Origin: Streptomyces albiflavescens
GTDB lineage: Bacteria > Actinomycetota > Actinomycetes > Streptomycetales > Streptomycetaceae
Assembly: GCF_014645835.1 (NCBI RefSeq)
Contig: NZ_BMMM01000008.1
Span: 1-64,000 of the forward strand
Direction of reading: 5' to 3'
Length of the DNA: 64,000 nucleotides
Made by a program: the position numbers and the translations under genes. Numbering within the stretch: the stretch's first letter is position 1; every line of letters starts with the position of its first letter. Under the pieces are notes generated by a model. It worked only from the letters and a program-made list of their open reading frames with translations. It searched no databases and was not told the DNA's origin. This document shows, one piece after another, positions 39,676-47,724 of the stretch.

Positions 39676-41883
39676 TCAGCCGGCGGCCGGTACCTGTGCC
39701 TTGAGCAAGGTCGGCAGGCGTGTGGTGCGCGGCTTCTGCGGCGCCTCTGCCACGGCCCGCTGCAAGGCACCCTCCACCCCGTGGACCACGGACAGATGAC
39801 GCTCGGCGCGGCCGAAGGCCGTGTACACCCAAGGCCTGGTCAGGGACTGCGCGGCATCGCCGGGGAGCACCACGACCACGGCGGGCCAGCGCGAGCCCAC
39901 CGCCTGGTGCGCCGTGAGCGCCCATCCGTGCCGCACGGACTGCTCCACGCGCTCCTTCGGTACGACGACGGGGAGCCCCGCGCACTCCAGGTGCAGCCCC
40001 TCGGCATCGGCCTTCACCACGTGCCCTGGCACCGAACGCCCCGGCGCGGGGGAGTACGCGATCCGGTCGCCCGGGTCGAAGCCGCCGAAGCGGCCGGGGC
40101 CGGGGTTCAGCCGCTCCTTGAGCGCGGCGTTGAGCGCGCGGGTGCCGGCCGCACCGCCGTGCCCCGGCGTGATCACCTGCGTCTGCTCGGCCGCGATGCC
40201 GATCGCACGCGGCACCGAGTCCGCGACCAGCTGCACAGTGCGGTGCACCGCCTCGCCGGCGTCGCGCACGGGGACGATCACGACCTCCTTGCCGGGCGCC
40301 TCGACCTGGTTCAGTTCACCGATCCCGACCCCGGAAACCAGCTCGCCGATCGGCCCGGGGTCGGGCGTGCGGGAGGCCACCTGCGGGCACGCACGGGCGG
40401 CGAGGAGGTCCGCGAAGACCCTCCCCGGACCCGCCGACCACAGCACCCCGGGGTCCCCGCTCAGCACCAGCCGCGCGCCGTCCGGCAGCGACTCGGCGAG
40501 CACGGCCGCCGTCTCGACGTCGAGCTGCGGCGCGTCCAGGACGACGAGGAGGTCGAGATCGAAGGCGCCGTCCGCGTCCCGTCCCGGCCCCTCGGCGCCG
40601 GAAAGGAGCCCGGCGACGGTGGCGACCCCCGTGCCCACGCCGTCCTCGGCGCCGTCCGGCAGGTCACGGAGGGCCGGCTGGGCCGTGAAGCGGTCGCGGC
40701 CGCCCGGAGTGTGCGTGGCGGCCCAGCCGCGCAGGCCGAGACCGCGCGCGGCGCCCAGCAGCGCCGCGGCTTCGGCCTGGGACGCGTCCCCGCCCGTGTG
40801 CAGGACCAGGCCGTGGCCCGCGACCGCGCGGATCAGCTCGGCGGCCGAGCGCGCGGCCGACGCGGCGGCCTGCTCCCAGTCGGCTGCCGAACCGTCCTCC
40901 TTCGGCACGGAGTTCATCACCCGGGCCAGTCCGTCGGCGAGGCTCTCCTCCGCCAGCGCGTATCGCTCCAGGCCCACCAGGACGCGGACCGGGCGCTCTT
41001 CGCCCTCCTCGGCGCCCTCCTCCTGGCCGGGCGCCGCCATGTCGAGGGCGTCCTGGAAGACCAGGGCCTCGCCCTCCGTCAGCGTGCTCTGCACGGCAGC
41101 GTCCGGGTCCGGCACCGAGCGCTGGGCGAGCGCGGCGATGAGCGCCGGGGCATCGAGGGCGGTGTGCCCGGCGAGGGCCGCCTGCTCCAGGAGCCAGACG
41201 GTGAGCGCCCGGCCGCGCCGCTCGTCGTTCGGGCCGCACTCCGCGCCGAGCAGCGCGCGGGCGAATCCGTCGGCCTGCTCGGGCCGCACCCCGGCGACGC
41301 GCAGCAACTGCCAGGGATCGACGCGCAGTTGCTCGTCGGCACCCTCGCCCAGGGCCGCGACGACCTGGGCCGCGAGCGCGTCGGGCGCGCCGCCCTCGGT
41401 CAGCACGGCCCGTACCGCTTCGACGGTCTCGGGTGCGGCGGCCGACGGTGCGGCGGCCGGGGAGACCGTGGGCTGCGGTCGCCGCACCGGTTCCTGGGCG
41501 ACCCTGCGCGGCGTGGGCTCGGGCTCGCGGAACGCGGTGGCCACGGGCTTCTCGCCGCTCTCCACGGCCCGCACCGCCGCGAGCAGATCCGCGGCCTTCC
41601 CACTGAGCTTGGCCCCGGCCTCGATGGGCCCCTGCTTCTCGGCCTTCCGCCGCTCGATGCGCTCCCGCTCCAGGCGCTGGGCCGCCAGCTCGGCCTCGGC
41701 CTCGGACACCTGGGCGGCGCCTTCGGAGGCTTCGGTGCCCCCGGAGTCGTCCGCGTCCCCGCCCTCGGACGGCGCGGTCGCGTCGCCCGCGGCTGCCTCG
41801 GCACCTTCGGCGGCGCCGTCGGCCGTGTCCGCGCCCGGCGCCCCCGGCTCCGCTTCCTCCGTGGTCTCGGGCTCCGTGCTCAC
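39676..41883 (-). CDS. Degenerate RecD2-like helicase (probable ATPase-dead paralogue)
   Basis: A 735-residue protein laid out like RecD2 helicases but with broken ATPase motifs. Residues 1-60 are acidic and low complexity; a Glu/Arg coiled coil lies at 60-85; helix-hairpin-helix-like repeats at about 150-260 (WQLLRVAGVRPEQADGFARALLG). The expected Walker A (GGPGTGKT) is instead HTGGDASQAEA at about 362-372, lacking Lys and Thr. Walker B DEA is VVLDAPQLD at about 447-455. The motif III-like LSGDPGVLWSAGPGRVFADLL and motif V/VI-like WALTAHQAVGSRWPAVVVVL remain recognisable. It probably retains a DNA- or protein-binding role. A 4-bp overlap couples it to the aldo/keto reductase. It is intact, so not a pseudogene. 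Confidence 0.8.
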   Translation of the reverse strand: MSTEPETTEEAEPGAPGADTADGAAEGAEAAAGDATAPSEGGDADDSGGTEASEGAAQVSEAEAELAAQRLERERIERRKAEKQGPIEAGAKLSGKAADLLAAVRAVESGEKPVATAFREPEPTPRRVAQEPVRRPQPTVSPAAAPSAAAPETVEAVRAVLTEGGAPDALAAQVVAALGEGADEQLRVDPWQLLRVAGVRPEQADGFARALLGAECGPNDERRGRALTVWLLEQAALAGHTALDAPALIAALAQRSVPDPDAAVQSTLTEGEALVFQDALDMAAPGQEEGAEEGEERPVRVLVGLERYALAEESLADGLARVMNSVPKEDGSAADWEQAAASAARSAAELIRAVAGHGLVLHTGGDASQAEAAALLGAARGLGLRGWAATHTPGGRDRFTAQPALRDLPDGAEDGVGTGVATVAGLLSGAEGPGRDADGAFDLDLLVVLDAPQLDVETAAVLAESLPDGARLVLSGDPGVLWSAGPGRVFADLLAARACPQVASRTPDPGPIGELVSGVGIGELNQVEAPGKEVVIVPVRDAGEAVHRTVQLVADSVPRAIGIAAEQTQVITPGHGGAAGTRALNAALKERLNPGPGRFGGFDPGDRIAYSPAPGRSVPGHVVKADAEGLHLECAGLPVVVPKERVEQSVRHGWALTAHQAVGSRWPAVVVVLPGDAAQSLTRPWVYTAFGRAERHLSVVHGVEGALQRAVAEAPQKPRTTRLPTLLKAQVPAAG

Positions 41884-42863
41884 AGCGTGCTCCAGTCGTG
41901 ATCGGGATAGTGGTGCACCGGCGCCGACACATCGTCGAGCGCCCGGCAGATCTCGTCAGGAAGACTAAGGGTCTCCACTGACAACGCCGCCGTGAGCTGC
42001 TGCGCGTTGCGCGCGCCGACGATGGGGGCGGCGACGCCGGGCCGGTCGCGGACCCAGGCGAGAGCCACCTGGAGCGGGGTCACGGCGAGACCGTCCGCTG
42101 CGGTCGTCACCGCGTCCACGATGCTGCTCGCCGTTTCGTCCAGGTACGGCGCGACGAACGGCGCGAGGTGCTCCGAGCCGCCCCGGGAGTCGGACGGTGT
42201 CCCGCTTCGGTACTTGCCCGTGAGCACACCCCGCCCGAGCGGCGAGGAGGGCAGCAGGCCGACGCCCAGGTCGAGGGCAGCCGGCAGCACCTCCCGCTCG
42301 ACGCCGCGCTGGAGCAGGGAGTACTCCATCTGCGTACTGGCGAGGCGCGTCCGTATCCCGGGCACCGCGAGCTGCCAGGTCGCCGCCTTGGCGAGCTGCC
42401 AGCCGCAGAAGTTGGACACTCCCGCGTAGCGCGCGCGACCGCTGCTGACCGCGAGGTCGAGCGCCTGAAGGGTCTCGTCCAGGGGGGTGTCGGGGTCGTA
42501 CGCGTGGATGTGCCACAGGTCCACGTAGTCCGTGCCGAGGCGGGCCAGAGAGGCGTCGAGCGCCGACAGCAGATGGCCGCGCGAGCCGTCGAAGCGGCGG
42601 TCGGGGTCGGGCACGCTCCCCGCCTTGGTCGAGATGACCAGGTCCCGGCGCGGCACGAGCCCTTCGATGAGGCGTCCGAGCAGATACTCGGCCTCCCCGT
42701 CCCCGTACACATCCGCGGTGTCGACGAGGGTCCCGCCCGCTTCCCAGAACACCTTCAAGAGGTCCGCGGCGTCATGCTCGTCCGTGCCCCGCCCCCATGT
42801 GAGGGTGCCGAGTCCGATCCGGGACACACGCAGGCCGGTACGGCCGAGATGCCTCTGCTCCAT
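41880..42863 (-). CDS. Aldo/keto reductase
   Basis: A 327-residue TIM-barrel NADPH oxidoreductase. The tetrad is visible: Asp and Tyr in DTADVYGDGEAEYLLG near 49, Lys in LVISTKAG near 78, and His in DLWHIHAYD near 119. SNFCGWQLAK and the C-terminal IVGARNAQQLTAAL (cofactor pyrophosphate/adenine site) are intact. ATG 42863 starts the family motif MEQRHLGRTGLRVSRIGLGT; an upstream in-frame start to 42914 is rejected. In the transcript it is downstream of the RecD-like gene's stop region by coordinate but overlaps that gene's start by 4 bp, so it is translated first and couples to it. The substrate is unknown. Confidence 0.9.
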   Translation of the reverse strand: MEQRHLGRTGLRVSRIGLGTLTWGRGTDEHDAADLLKVFWEAGGTLVDTADVYGDGEAEYLLGRLIEGLVPRRDLVISTKAGSVPDPDRRFDGSRGHLLSALDASLARLGTDYVDLWHIHAYDPDTPLDETLQALDLAVSSGRARYAGVSNFCGWQLAKAATWQLAVPGIRTRLASTQMEYSLLQRGVEREVLPAALDLGVGLLPSSPLGRGVLTGKYRSGTPSDSRGGSEHLAPFVAPYLDETASSIVDAVTTAADGLAVTPLQVALAWVRDRPGVAAPIVGARNAQQLTAALSVETLSLPDEICRALDDVSAPVHHYPDHDWSTL

Positions 42864-42989
42864 GGACGCCGAGATTACTGGCCAGAACTCGGTACGTGGG
42901 GGCCCTGTGGACAACGAGGTTCGGGCAAGCCCGAACCCGTTCCTGCCGCCGCGCCCACCAGCGCGCTAGGGTCTCCGGAACAAGGGACG

Positions 42990-43003
42990 TTACTGATCGG
43001 TAA
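42990..43003. promoter_or_regulatory. TTAC-N6-GTAA dyad upstream of the F420 oxidoreductase
   Basis: TTACTGATCGGTAA has perfect TTAC/GTAA arms and a GATC centre, 11 bp before the start codon at 43015. It overlaps the expected transcription start, a good position for repression. TetR-family sites can look like this; no regulator gene is adjacent. Confidence 0.45.
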
Positions 43004-43014
43004 GGGGATCGGCC

Positions 43015-44070
43015 ATGCAGCTCGGGATCAACCTCGGCTACTGGGGCGCCGGAATGGACGCGGACAATCTCGCCGTCGCCCAGGAGGCCGACCGGCTCGG
43101 ATATGCCGTCTGCTGGGCCGCCGAGGCCTACGGCTCCGACGCGGCGACCGTGCTCAGCTGGGTCGCCGCCCAGACCGAGCGCATCGATGTCGGCTCGGCC
43201 ATCTTCCAGATTCCGGCCCGCCAGCCCGCGATGACCGCGATGACCGCCGCCACCCTCGACTCGCTGTCGGGCGGCCGCTTCCGCCTCGGCCTCGGCGTCT
43301 CCGGACCGCAGGTCTCCGAGGGCTGGTACGGCGTCAAGTTCGACAAGCCGCTGGCGCGCACCCGCGAGTACGTGGAGATCGTACGGAAGGCGATGACGCG
43401 CGAGCGCCTTTCGTACGAGGGTGAGCACTGGACACTGCCGCTGCCGGGCGGCCCGGGCAAGCCGCTCAAGCTGACCGTGCACCCCGAGCGCGAGCACATC
43501 CCGCTCTACATCGCCGCGATCGGCCCCAAGAACCTGGAGCAGACCGGCGAGATCGCCGACGGCGCGCTGCTGATCTTCCCGTCCGCCGACCACCTCGAGG
43601 ACACGGCCATCAAGCACCTGCGCGCGGGCCGCGAGAAGGCCGGCAAGTCGATGGAGGGCTTCGACGTCTGCCCGACGCTGCCGCTCGCCGTCGGCGACGA
43701 CAAGAACGTGACGGCGCTCGCCGACATGTTCCGCCCGTACACCGCGCTGTACGTCGGCGGCATGGGCAGCCGCAAGCAGAACTTCTACAACCAGCTCGCC
43801 CAGCGCATGGGGTACGAGAAGGAAGCCGCCGAGATCCAGGACAAATACCTGTCCGGCGACAAGGAGGGCGCGGCCGCCGCCATCCCGCACAACCTGATCG
43901 ACCAGACCACCCTGCTCGGCTCCGTCGACCGCATCGCCGACCGTATGAAGGCGTATGCCGCCGCCGGGGTCACCACGCTCACGCTGGCGCCCGCGGGATT
44001 CACGCTGAAGGACCGGATCGCCTCGCTGCGGGCCGGTTCCGACGCTCTGGAGCGGGCGGGGCTCGCGTAA
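43015..44070 (+). CDS. LLM class F420-dependent oxidoreductase
   Basis: A 351-residue luciferase-like TIM-barrel protein, MQLGINLGYWGAGMDADNLA at the start, with the F420/FMN-binding motifs WAAEAYGSDAATVLSWVAAQTERI near 28, AATLDSLSGGRFRLGLGVSGPQVSEGWYG near 78 (given by its key Gly/Arg residues) and PLYIAAIGPKNLEQTGEIADG near 163. Such proteins use reduced coenzyme F420, abundant in actinobacteria, to reduce varied substrates. Ribosome site AAGGGGA precedes the ATG. The gene is divergent from the aldo/keto reductase across 151 bp and is followed by a hairpin. Substrate unknown. Confidence 0.9.
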   Translation: MQLGINLGYWGAGMDADNLAVAQEADRLGYAVCWAAEAYGSDAATVLSWVAAQTERIDVGSAIFQIPARQPAMTAMTAATLDSLSGGRFRLGLGVSGPQVSEGWYGVKFDKPLARTREYVEIVRKAMTRERLSYEGEHWTLPLPGGPGKPLKLTVHPEREHIPLYIAAIGPKNLEQTGEIADGALLIFPSADHLEDTAIKHLRAGREKAGKSMEGFDVCPTLPLAVGDDKNVTALADMFRPYTALYVGGMGSRKQNFYNQLAQRMGYEKEAAEIQDKYLSGDKEGAAAAIPHNLIDQTTLLGSVDRIADRMKAYAAAGVTTLTLAPAGFTLKDRIASLRAGSDALERAGLA

Positions 44071-44104
44071 CGCACGGAGTAACAGGTCGGAGGAGAGTTT
44101 CTGC

Positions 44105-44144
44105 GGCCGTGGTGGGGGCTCGGGGGGTCTTCCCCGCCACGGCC
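44105..44144. terminator. Hairpin after the F420 oxidoreductase
   Basis: ggccgtggtgggg (44105-44117) pairs with ccccgccacggcc (44132-44144) with one G-T pair. The rest of the gap to 44299 is less GC-rich near its end (tggcatcccatttgactcg, 44248-44266) and presumably carries the next promoter. Confidence 0.75.
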
Positions 44145-44299
44145 GTCACGGGGAACAACGCGTGGGAGCCCCCTTGGTTACGCGCCCGGGCCTCCCTCGT
44201 CATCCGTCGTTTGGCGGATTTGTCCGACACATCGGTTGCCGTGCCCCTGGCATCCCATTTGACTCGTTTTCTGCGTAACCCTGCAGAGAGGTGTCAGTG

Positions 44300-45088
44300 A
44301 TGCTTTCGGCCAAGAGTCTGTTCCAGGAGATCCTCGACAACGACGAGTCGTTCCGCCTGTTCTGCTCCATCGCGGCCAGTGGGGAATCGCAGGGGGGCTG
44401 GGAGAACGCCCGGATCGCGGCGCTCGTTCCGCAGAGCGAGCGCACGCTCGCGCCGAAGATCGCTCGACACGGCGCCGACGAGGACAAGCACGGGCGGATC
44501 TTCAACGCCCTCATGAGGAAGCGCGGCCTCGAACCCGTCGAGATCCCCTCCGGCACCGACTACACCATGCTCCTGGAGCGGCACGGCATCGGCCTCGCAC
44601 ACGAGAAGCTGAAGGACGACCGGCCGCTCACCGTGCAGGACATCGTCTCGTATCTCGCCCACAGCCGGGTCACCGAGCAGCGCGCCTCCGAGCAGATGGA
44701 GTTGCTGCGCAAGCACTTCGCGGACCACCCGGACATCGGCCGCGCGGTGAAGATGATCTCCGCCGACGAGGACAACCATCTCGCCTACTGCCATGAGGAG
44801 CTGCTGCGTTTCGCGTCCGCCGGACACGGTCGCGCCATCCAGCAGACGCTGCGCGAGTGCGCGCACGCCGAGATCCGCATCTACCGGGACGTCAGCCTCG
44901 CCGTGATGGCCCACATGGGGCGCATCCTCGGCTGGCGCAGGGCCAAGGCGGCGACGCTCGCCGTGGGCATCCACGCCGTCTACGCCTACGAGCGGGCCAT
45001 CGGCTGGCGCCGGATGGTCTCACTGAAGATGCCCGAGCGGCGCGACGCACTGGGCGGGCCCGCGGAGGCGGCACCGGAGTTCGCCTGA
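44300..45088 (+). CDS. Ferritin-like domain protein
   Basis: A 262-residue all-helical protein. Repeated E-x-x-H-type and D-E-D-x-H motifs fit a di-iron four-helix bundle: HGADEDKHGRIFNAL near 60, SRVTEQRASEQMELL near 120, SADEDNHLAYCHEELLRFA near 155 and ECAHAEIRIYRD near 188. No signal peptide. The start is taken at ATG 44300, 8 nt after GAGAGG; GTG 44297 is possible. Candidate roles are iron-dependent oxidation, hydroxylation or iron handling, and the sequence does not choose between them. It is monocistronic and convergent with corA across a short repeat. Confidence 0.85.
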   Translation: MLSAKSLFQEILDNDESFRLFCSIAASGESQGGWENARIAALVPQSERTLAPKIARHGADEDKHGRIFNALMRKRGLEPVEIPSGTDYTMLLERHGIGLAHEKLKDDRPLTVQDIVSYLAHSRVTEQRASEQMELLRKHFADHPDIGRAVKMISADEDNHLAYCHEELLRFASAGHGRAIQQTLRECAHAEIRIYRDVSLAVMAHMGRILGWRRAKAATLAVGIHAVYAYERAIGWRRMVSLKMPERRDALGGPAEAAPEFA

Positions 45089-45161
45089 CCGGTCACCGTG
45101 CTCGGGCAGGCCCCCCGCCGCGTGGCGCACACATGAAGGCCTCTCGCGTGGCATGCGCGCG

Positions 45162-45217
45162 TGCAGGCCGTCCCCGCGCTTCACGCGCCTGCAGGCCGTC
45201 CCCGCGCTTCACGTGCG
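45162..45217. repeat. Two-copy 28-bp direct repeat in a convergent gap
   Basis: tgcaggccgtccccgcgctt plus cacg begins at 45162 and again at 45190, a 28-bp period, between the ferritin-like gene and corA. The same period is seen at 14701 and 36949. Confidence 0.85.
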
Positions 45218-45229
45218 CGTGCAGCGTGA

Positions 45230-46228
45230 TCACATCCAGCCCCGCCGCTTGAAGAGCCGGTACAGCAGCACCTCCAGCGCGACCATCGCCAGCACCACCG
45301 CCGGATACGACCAGAACCAGTGCAGCTCGGGCATGTGGTCGAAGTTCATGCCGTAGATTCCCGCGATCAACGTGGGGACCGCGGCCATGGCGGCCCACGC
45401 GGAGATCTTCCGCATGTCGTCGTTCTGTCGCACGCTCATCTGCGCGAGATGCGCCGAGAGGATGTCCGAGACCAGCCGGTCCAGGGCCTCCACGGACTCG
45501 TTCACGCGGGTCAGATGGTCGTTGACGTCGCGGAAGAAGGGCTGCGCCTTCTCGTTCACGAAGGGCACCTGCGCGCTGGAGACGCCCTGGCCGGAGAGCC
45601 GTGTCAACGGCACCGCCAGAGGGACCGTGGCCCTGCGGAACTCCAGAATCTGCCGCTTGAACGTATAGATCCTGGACGCGGTGTACCGCGAGCCGCCGAC
45701 GTTGGGCGAGAAGACCTCCGCCTCCAGTTCCTCCAGGTCGGTCCCCAGCTCCGTCGCCACCTCCAGGTAGTGGTCGACCGTGGCGTCGGCGATCGAGTAG
45801 AGCACGCCGGTCGGCCCGTGCCGGAGCATGTCGGGGTCCCCCTCCAGACGGTGCCGTACGGCCGCGAGCGGCGAGCCCACGCCGTGCCGGACGGTCACCA
45901 CGAACGAGTCCCCGGCGAAGACCATGACCTCGCCCGTGGAGACGACGTCGCTGTCAGGCTCGTAGCAGACCGGCTTGAGGACCAGGAACAGCGAGTCGTC
46001 GTACACCTCCAGCTTCGGCCTCTGGTGCGCCTTCAGGGCGTCCTCGACCGCCAGTGGGTGCAGCCCGAACTCCTGGGTGACGAGGTCGAACTCCTTCTCC
46101 GTCGGCTCGTGCAGCCCGATCCAGACGAACGCGTCGCCCCAGGAACGCGCCTCGTCCAGGGCGTCGGAGAGGTCGTCGGGGCCCTCCGTCCGGTGCCCGT
46201 CGCGGTAGATGGCGCAGTCGACGATCAC
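45230..46228 (-). CDS. corA: CorA family magnesium/cobalt transporter
   Basis: A 332-residue pentameric cation channel. The large cytoplasmic domain is followed by two C-terminal transmembrane helices, with the selectivity motif YGMNFDHMPE in the loop between them. The family pattern (TEKEFDLVTQEFGLHPLAVEDAL near 42, HQRPKLEVYDDSLFLVLKP near 68, and a long helix with FRDVNDHLTRVNESVEALD) is complete. GTG 46228 (VIVDCAIYRDG) is preferred; an in-frame GTG at 46264 would add 12 Arg-rich residues. It is divergent from the phosphatase gene across 98 bp. It ends RLFKRRGWM, as in other actinobacterial CorA proteins. Confidence 0.92.
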   Translation of the reverse strand: MIVDCAIYRDGHRTEGPDDLSDALDEARSWGDAFVWIGLHEPTEKEFDLVTQEFGLHPLAVEDALKAHQRPKLEVYDDSLFLVLKPVCYEPDSDVVSTGEVMVFAGDSFVVTVRHGVGSPLAAVRHRLEGDPDMLRHGPTGVLYSIADATVDHYLEVATELGTDLEELEAEVFSPNVGGSRYTASRIYTFKRQILEFRRATVPLAVPLTRLSGQGVSSAQVPFVNEKAQPFFRDVNDHLTRVNESVEALDRLVSDILSAHLAQMSVRQNDDMRKISAWAAMAAVPTLIAGIYGMNFDHMPELHWFWSYPAVVLAMVALEVLLYRLFKRRGWM

Positions 46229-46313
46229 GGAGCGTATTCTTCCGCCGCTCGGGCGGTAGCGCACTCCGGATGTCGCCCTCCACAGGCCGGACCTCGTTTG
46301 TCGGGCCTCCGTT

Positions 46314-46319
46314 TACGCT
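46314..46319 (+). promoter_or_regulatory. Leaderless -10 element for the histidine phosphatase gene
   Basis: TACGCT ends 7 nt before ATG 46327; no ribosome site lies between, so the mRNA is probably leaderless. Confidence 0.55.
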
Positions 46320-46326
46320 GGGCCGC

Positions 46327-47013
46327 ATGCCCACCCTGATCCTCGTCCGGCACGGACGTTCCACCGCCAACACCGCGGGACTGCTCGCCGGCTGGACGCC
46401 CGGCGTCGCCCTCGACGAGCGCGGCGCCCAGCAGGCCGCGGCGCTGCCCGGGAGGCTCGCCGGGCTGCCGATCTCCGAGGTCGTCACCAGCCCCCTGCAG
46501 CGCTGCCAGGAGACCGTCCAGCCGCTGCTCGACGCCCGCCCCGAGCTCAGGGCGCACACCGACGAGCGCATCGGGGAGGCCCATTACGGCGACTGGTCCG
46601 GCCGCAAGCTCTCCGAGCTGAAGGACGAGCCGCTGATGGAGGTCGTACAGGCGCATCCGTCCGCGGCCGCGTTCCCCGGCGGCGAGTCGATGCGGGCCAT
46701 GCAGACCCGGGCCGCCGAGGCGGTGCGCGAGTGGAACGCACGCGTGGAGCGCGATCACGGCGGCGACGCCGTGTACCTCATGTGTTCGCACGGCGACATC
46801 ATCAAGTCCCTCGTCGCGGACGCACTCGGACTTCATCTCGATCTCTTCCAGCGGATCTCTGTTGAACCGTGTTCCATCACCGCGATCCGTTACACACGCT
46901 TGAGGCCGTTTCTCGTACGCCTCGGCGACACCGGTGATTTCGCGTCCCTGGCGCCGCGCGAGGAACCCCCGGGCGGTGACGCTCCGGTGGGGGGCGGTGC
47001 GGGCGTACCGTGA
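46327..47013 (+). CDS. Histidine phosphatase family protein (MSMEG_4193 type)
   Basis: A 228-residue branch-1 histidine phosphatase. The catalytic RHG is in LILVRHGRSTANTAG (phospho-His near residue 10), the acid/base region in GEAHYGDWSGRKLSELK near 85, and the second His in VYLMCSHGDIIKSLVADALG near 153. The C terminus ends in a Gly/Pro-rich tail. The MSMEG_4193 subfamily is actinobacterial and is typically found next to the DUF3090 and SCO1664-family genes and near mshC, exactly as here. The physiological substrate is unknown; a phosphorylated sugar or inositol metabolite is possible from the mycothiol neighbourhood. Confidence 0.9.
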   Translation: MPTLILVRHGRSTANTAGLLAGWTPGVALDERGAQQAAALPGRLAGLPISEVVTSPLQRCQETVQPLLDARPELRAHTDERIGEAHYGDWSGRKLSELKDEPLMEVVQAHPSAAAFPGGESMRAMQTRAAEAVREWNARVERDHGGDAVYLMCSHGDIIKSLVADALGLHLDLFQRISVEPCSITAIRYTRLRPFLVRLGDTGDFASLAPREEPPGGDAPVGGGAGVP

Positions 47014-47133
47014 TCGTCGGCCGCAGTAGGGTGAAGCGGTCGAAGCAGCACAGTAGTTGTCAGCAGGTTCTCAGCAGCCGATGCGGGCCGACGCAGTCAG
47101 CCGGTCCTCATGTCGATTCAATGGAGACAGGAC

Positions 47134-47724
47134 GTGTCCCGTCAGGTGTTCCTCTACGACCCCCCGGACCGCTTCGTGGCCGGTACGGTCGGGTTGCCCG
47201 GGCGCCGTACCTTCTTCCTGCAGGCCTCCTCAGGACCCCGGGTGACCAGCGTGGCCCTGGAGAAGACCCAGGTCGCCGCGCTCGCCGAGCGGATGGACGA
47301 GCTCCTCGACGAGGTCGTACGGCGGACCGGTGGCAGCGCGCCCGTTCCGGCCGTCGCCCCGACCGAGGTGTCCGACACCGCGCCCCTCGACACCCCTGTG
47401 GAGGAGGAGTTCCGGGTCGGCACCATGGCGCTGGCCTGGGACGGTGACGAGCAGCGCATGATCGTCGAGGCGCAGGCCCTCGTGGAGCTCGACGCGGACT
47501 CCGAGGAGGACCTCGCCGAGGCCGAGGAGCGGTTGCTCCAGGACGAGGAGAACGGTCCGCCGATGCTCCGGGTCCGGCTCACCGGCGCGCAGGCCCGGGC
47601 CTTCGCCAAGCGCGCCCTCGACGTCGTCAACGCGGGCCGGCCGCCCTGCCCGCTGTGCAGCCTCCCGCTCGACCCGGAAGGACACGTATGTCCGCGCCAG
47701 AACGGATACCGCCGCGGAGCGTGA
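47134..47724 (+). CDS. DUF3090 family protein
   Basis: A 196-residue actinobacterial protein. The N-terminal domain starts VSRQVFLYDPPDRFVAGTVG; a central acidic helix follows (ELDADSEEDLAEAEERLLQDEE), then RLTGAQARAFAKRALDVVNAGRPPCPLCSLPL and a Cys4-like zinc knuckle CPLCSLPLDPEGHVC near 175-189. GTG 47134 has GGAGACAG upstream and is preferred over ATG 47110. The 3' end overlaps the SCO1664-family gene by 37 bp, so they are co-translated. The function of DUF3090 is unknown; its constant partners are the histidine phosphatase upstream and the SCO1664 protein downstream. Confidence 0.9.
   Translation: MSRQVFLYDPPDRFVAGTVGLPGRRTFFLQASSGPRVTSVALEKTQVAALAERMDELLDEVVRRTGGSAPVPAVAPTEVSDTAPLDTPVEEEFRVGTMALAWDGDEQRMIVEAQALVELDADSEEDLAEAEERLLQDEENGPPMLRVRLTGAQARAFAKRALDVVNAGRPPCPLCSLPLDPEGHVCPRQNGYRRGA

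Noticed and set aside
39477..39704. 75-codon plus-strand ORF between the acidic protein and the RecD-like gene
   Set aside because: It runs through the terminator hairpin and is Arg/Pro/His-rich without motif or ribosome site.
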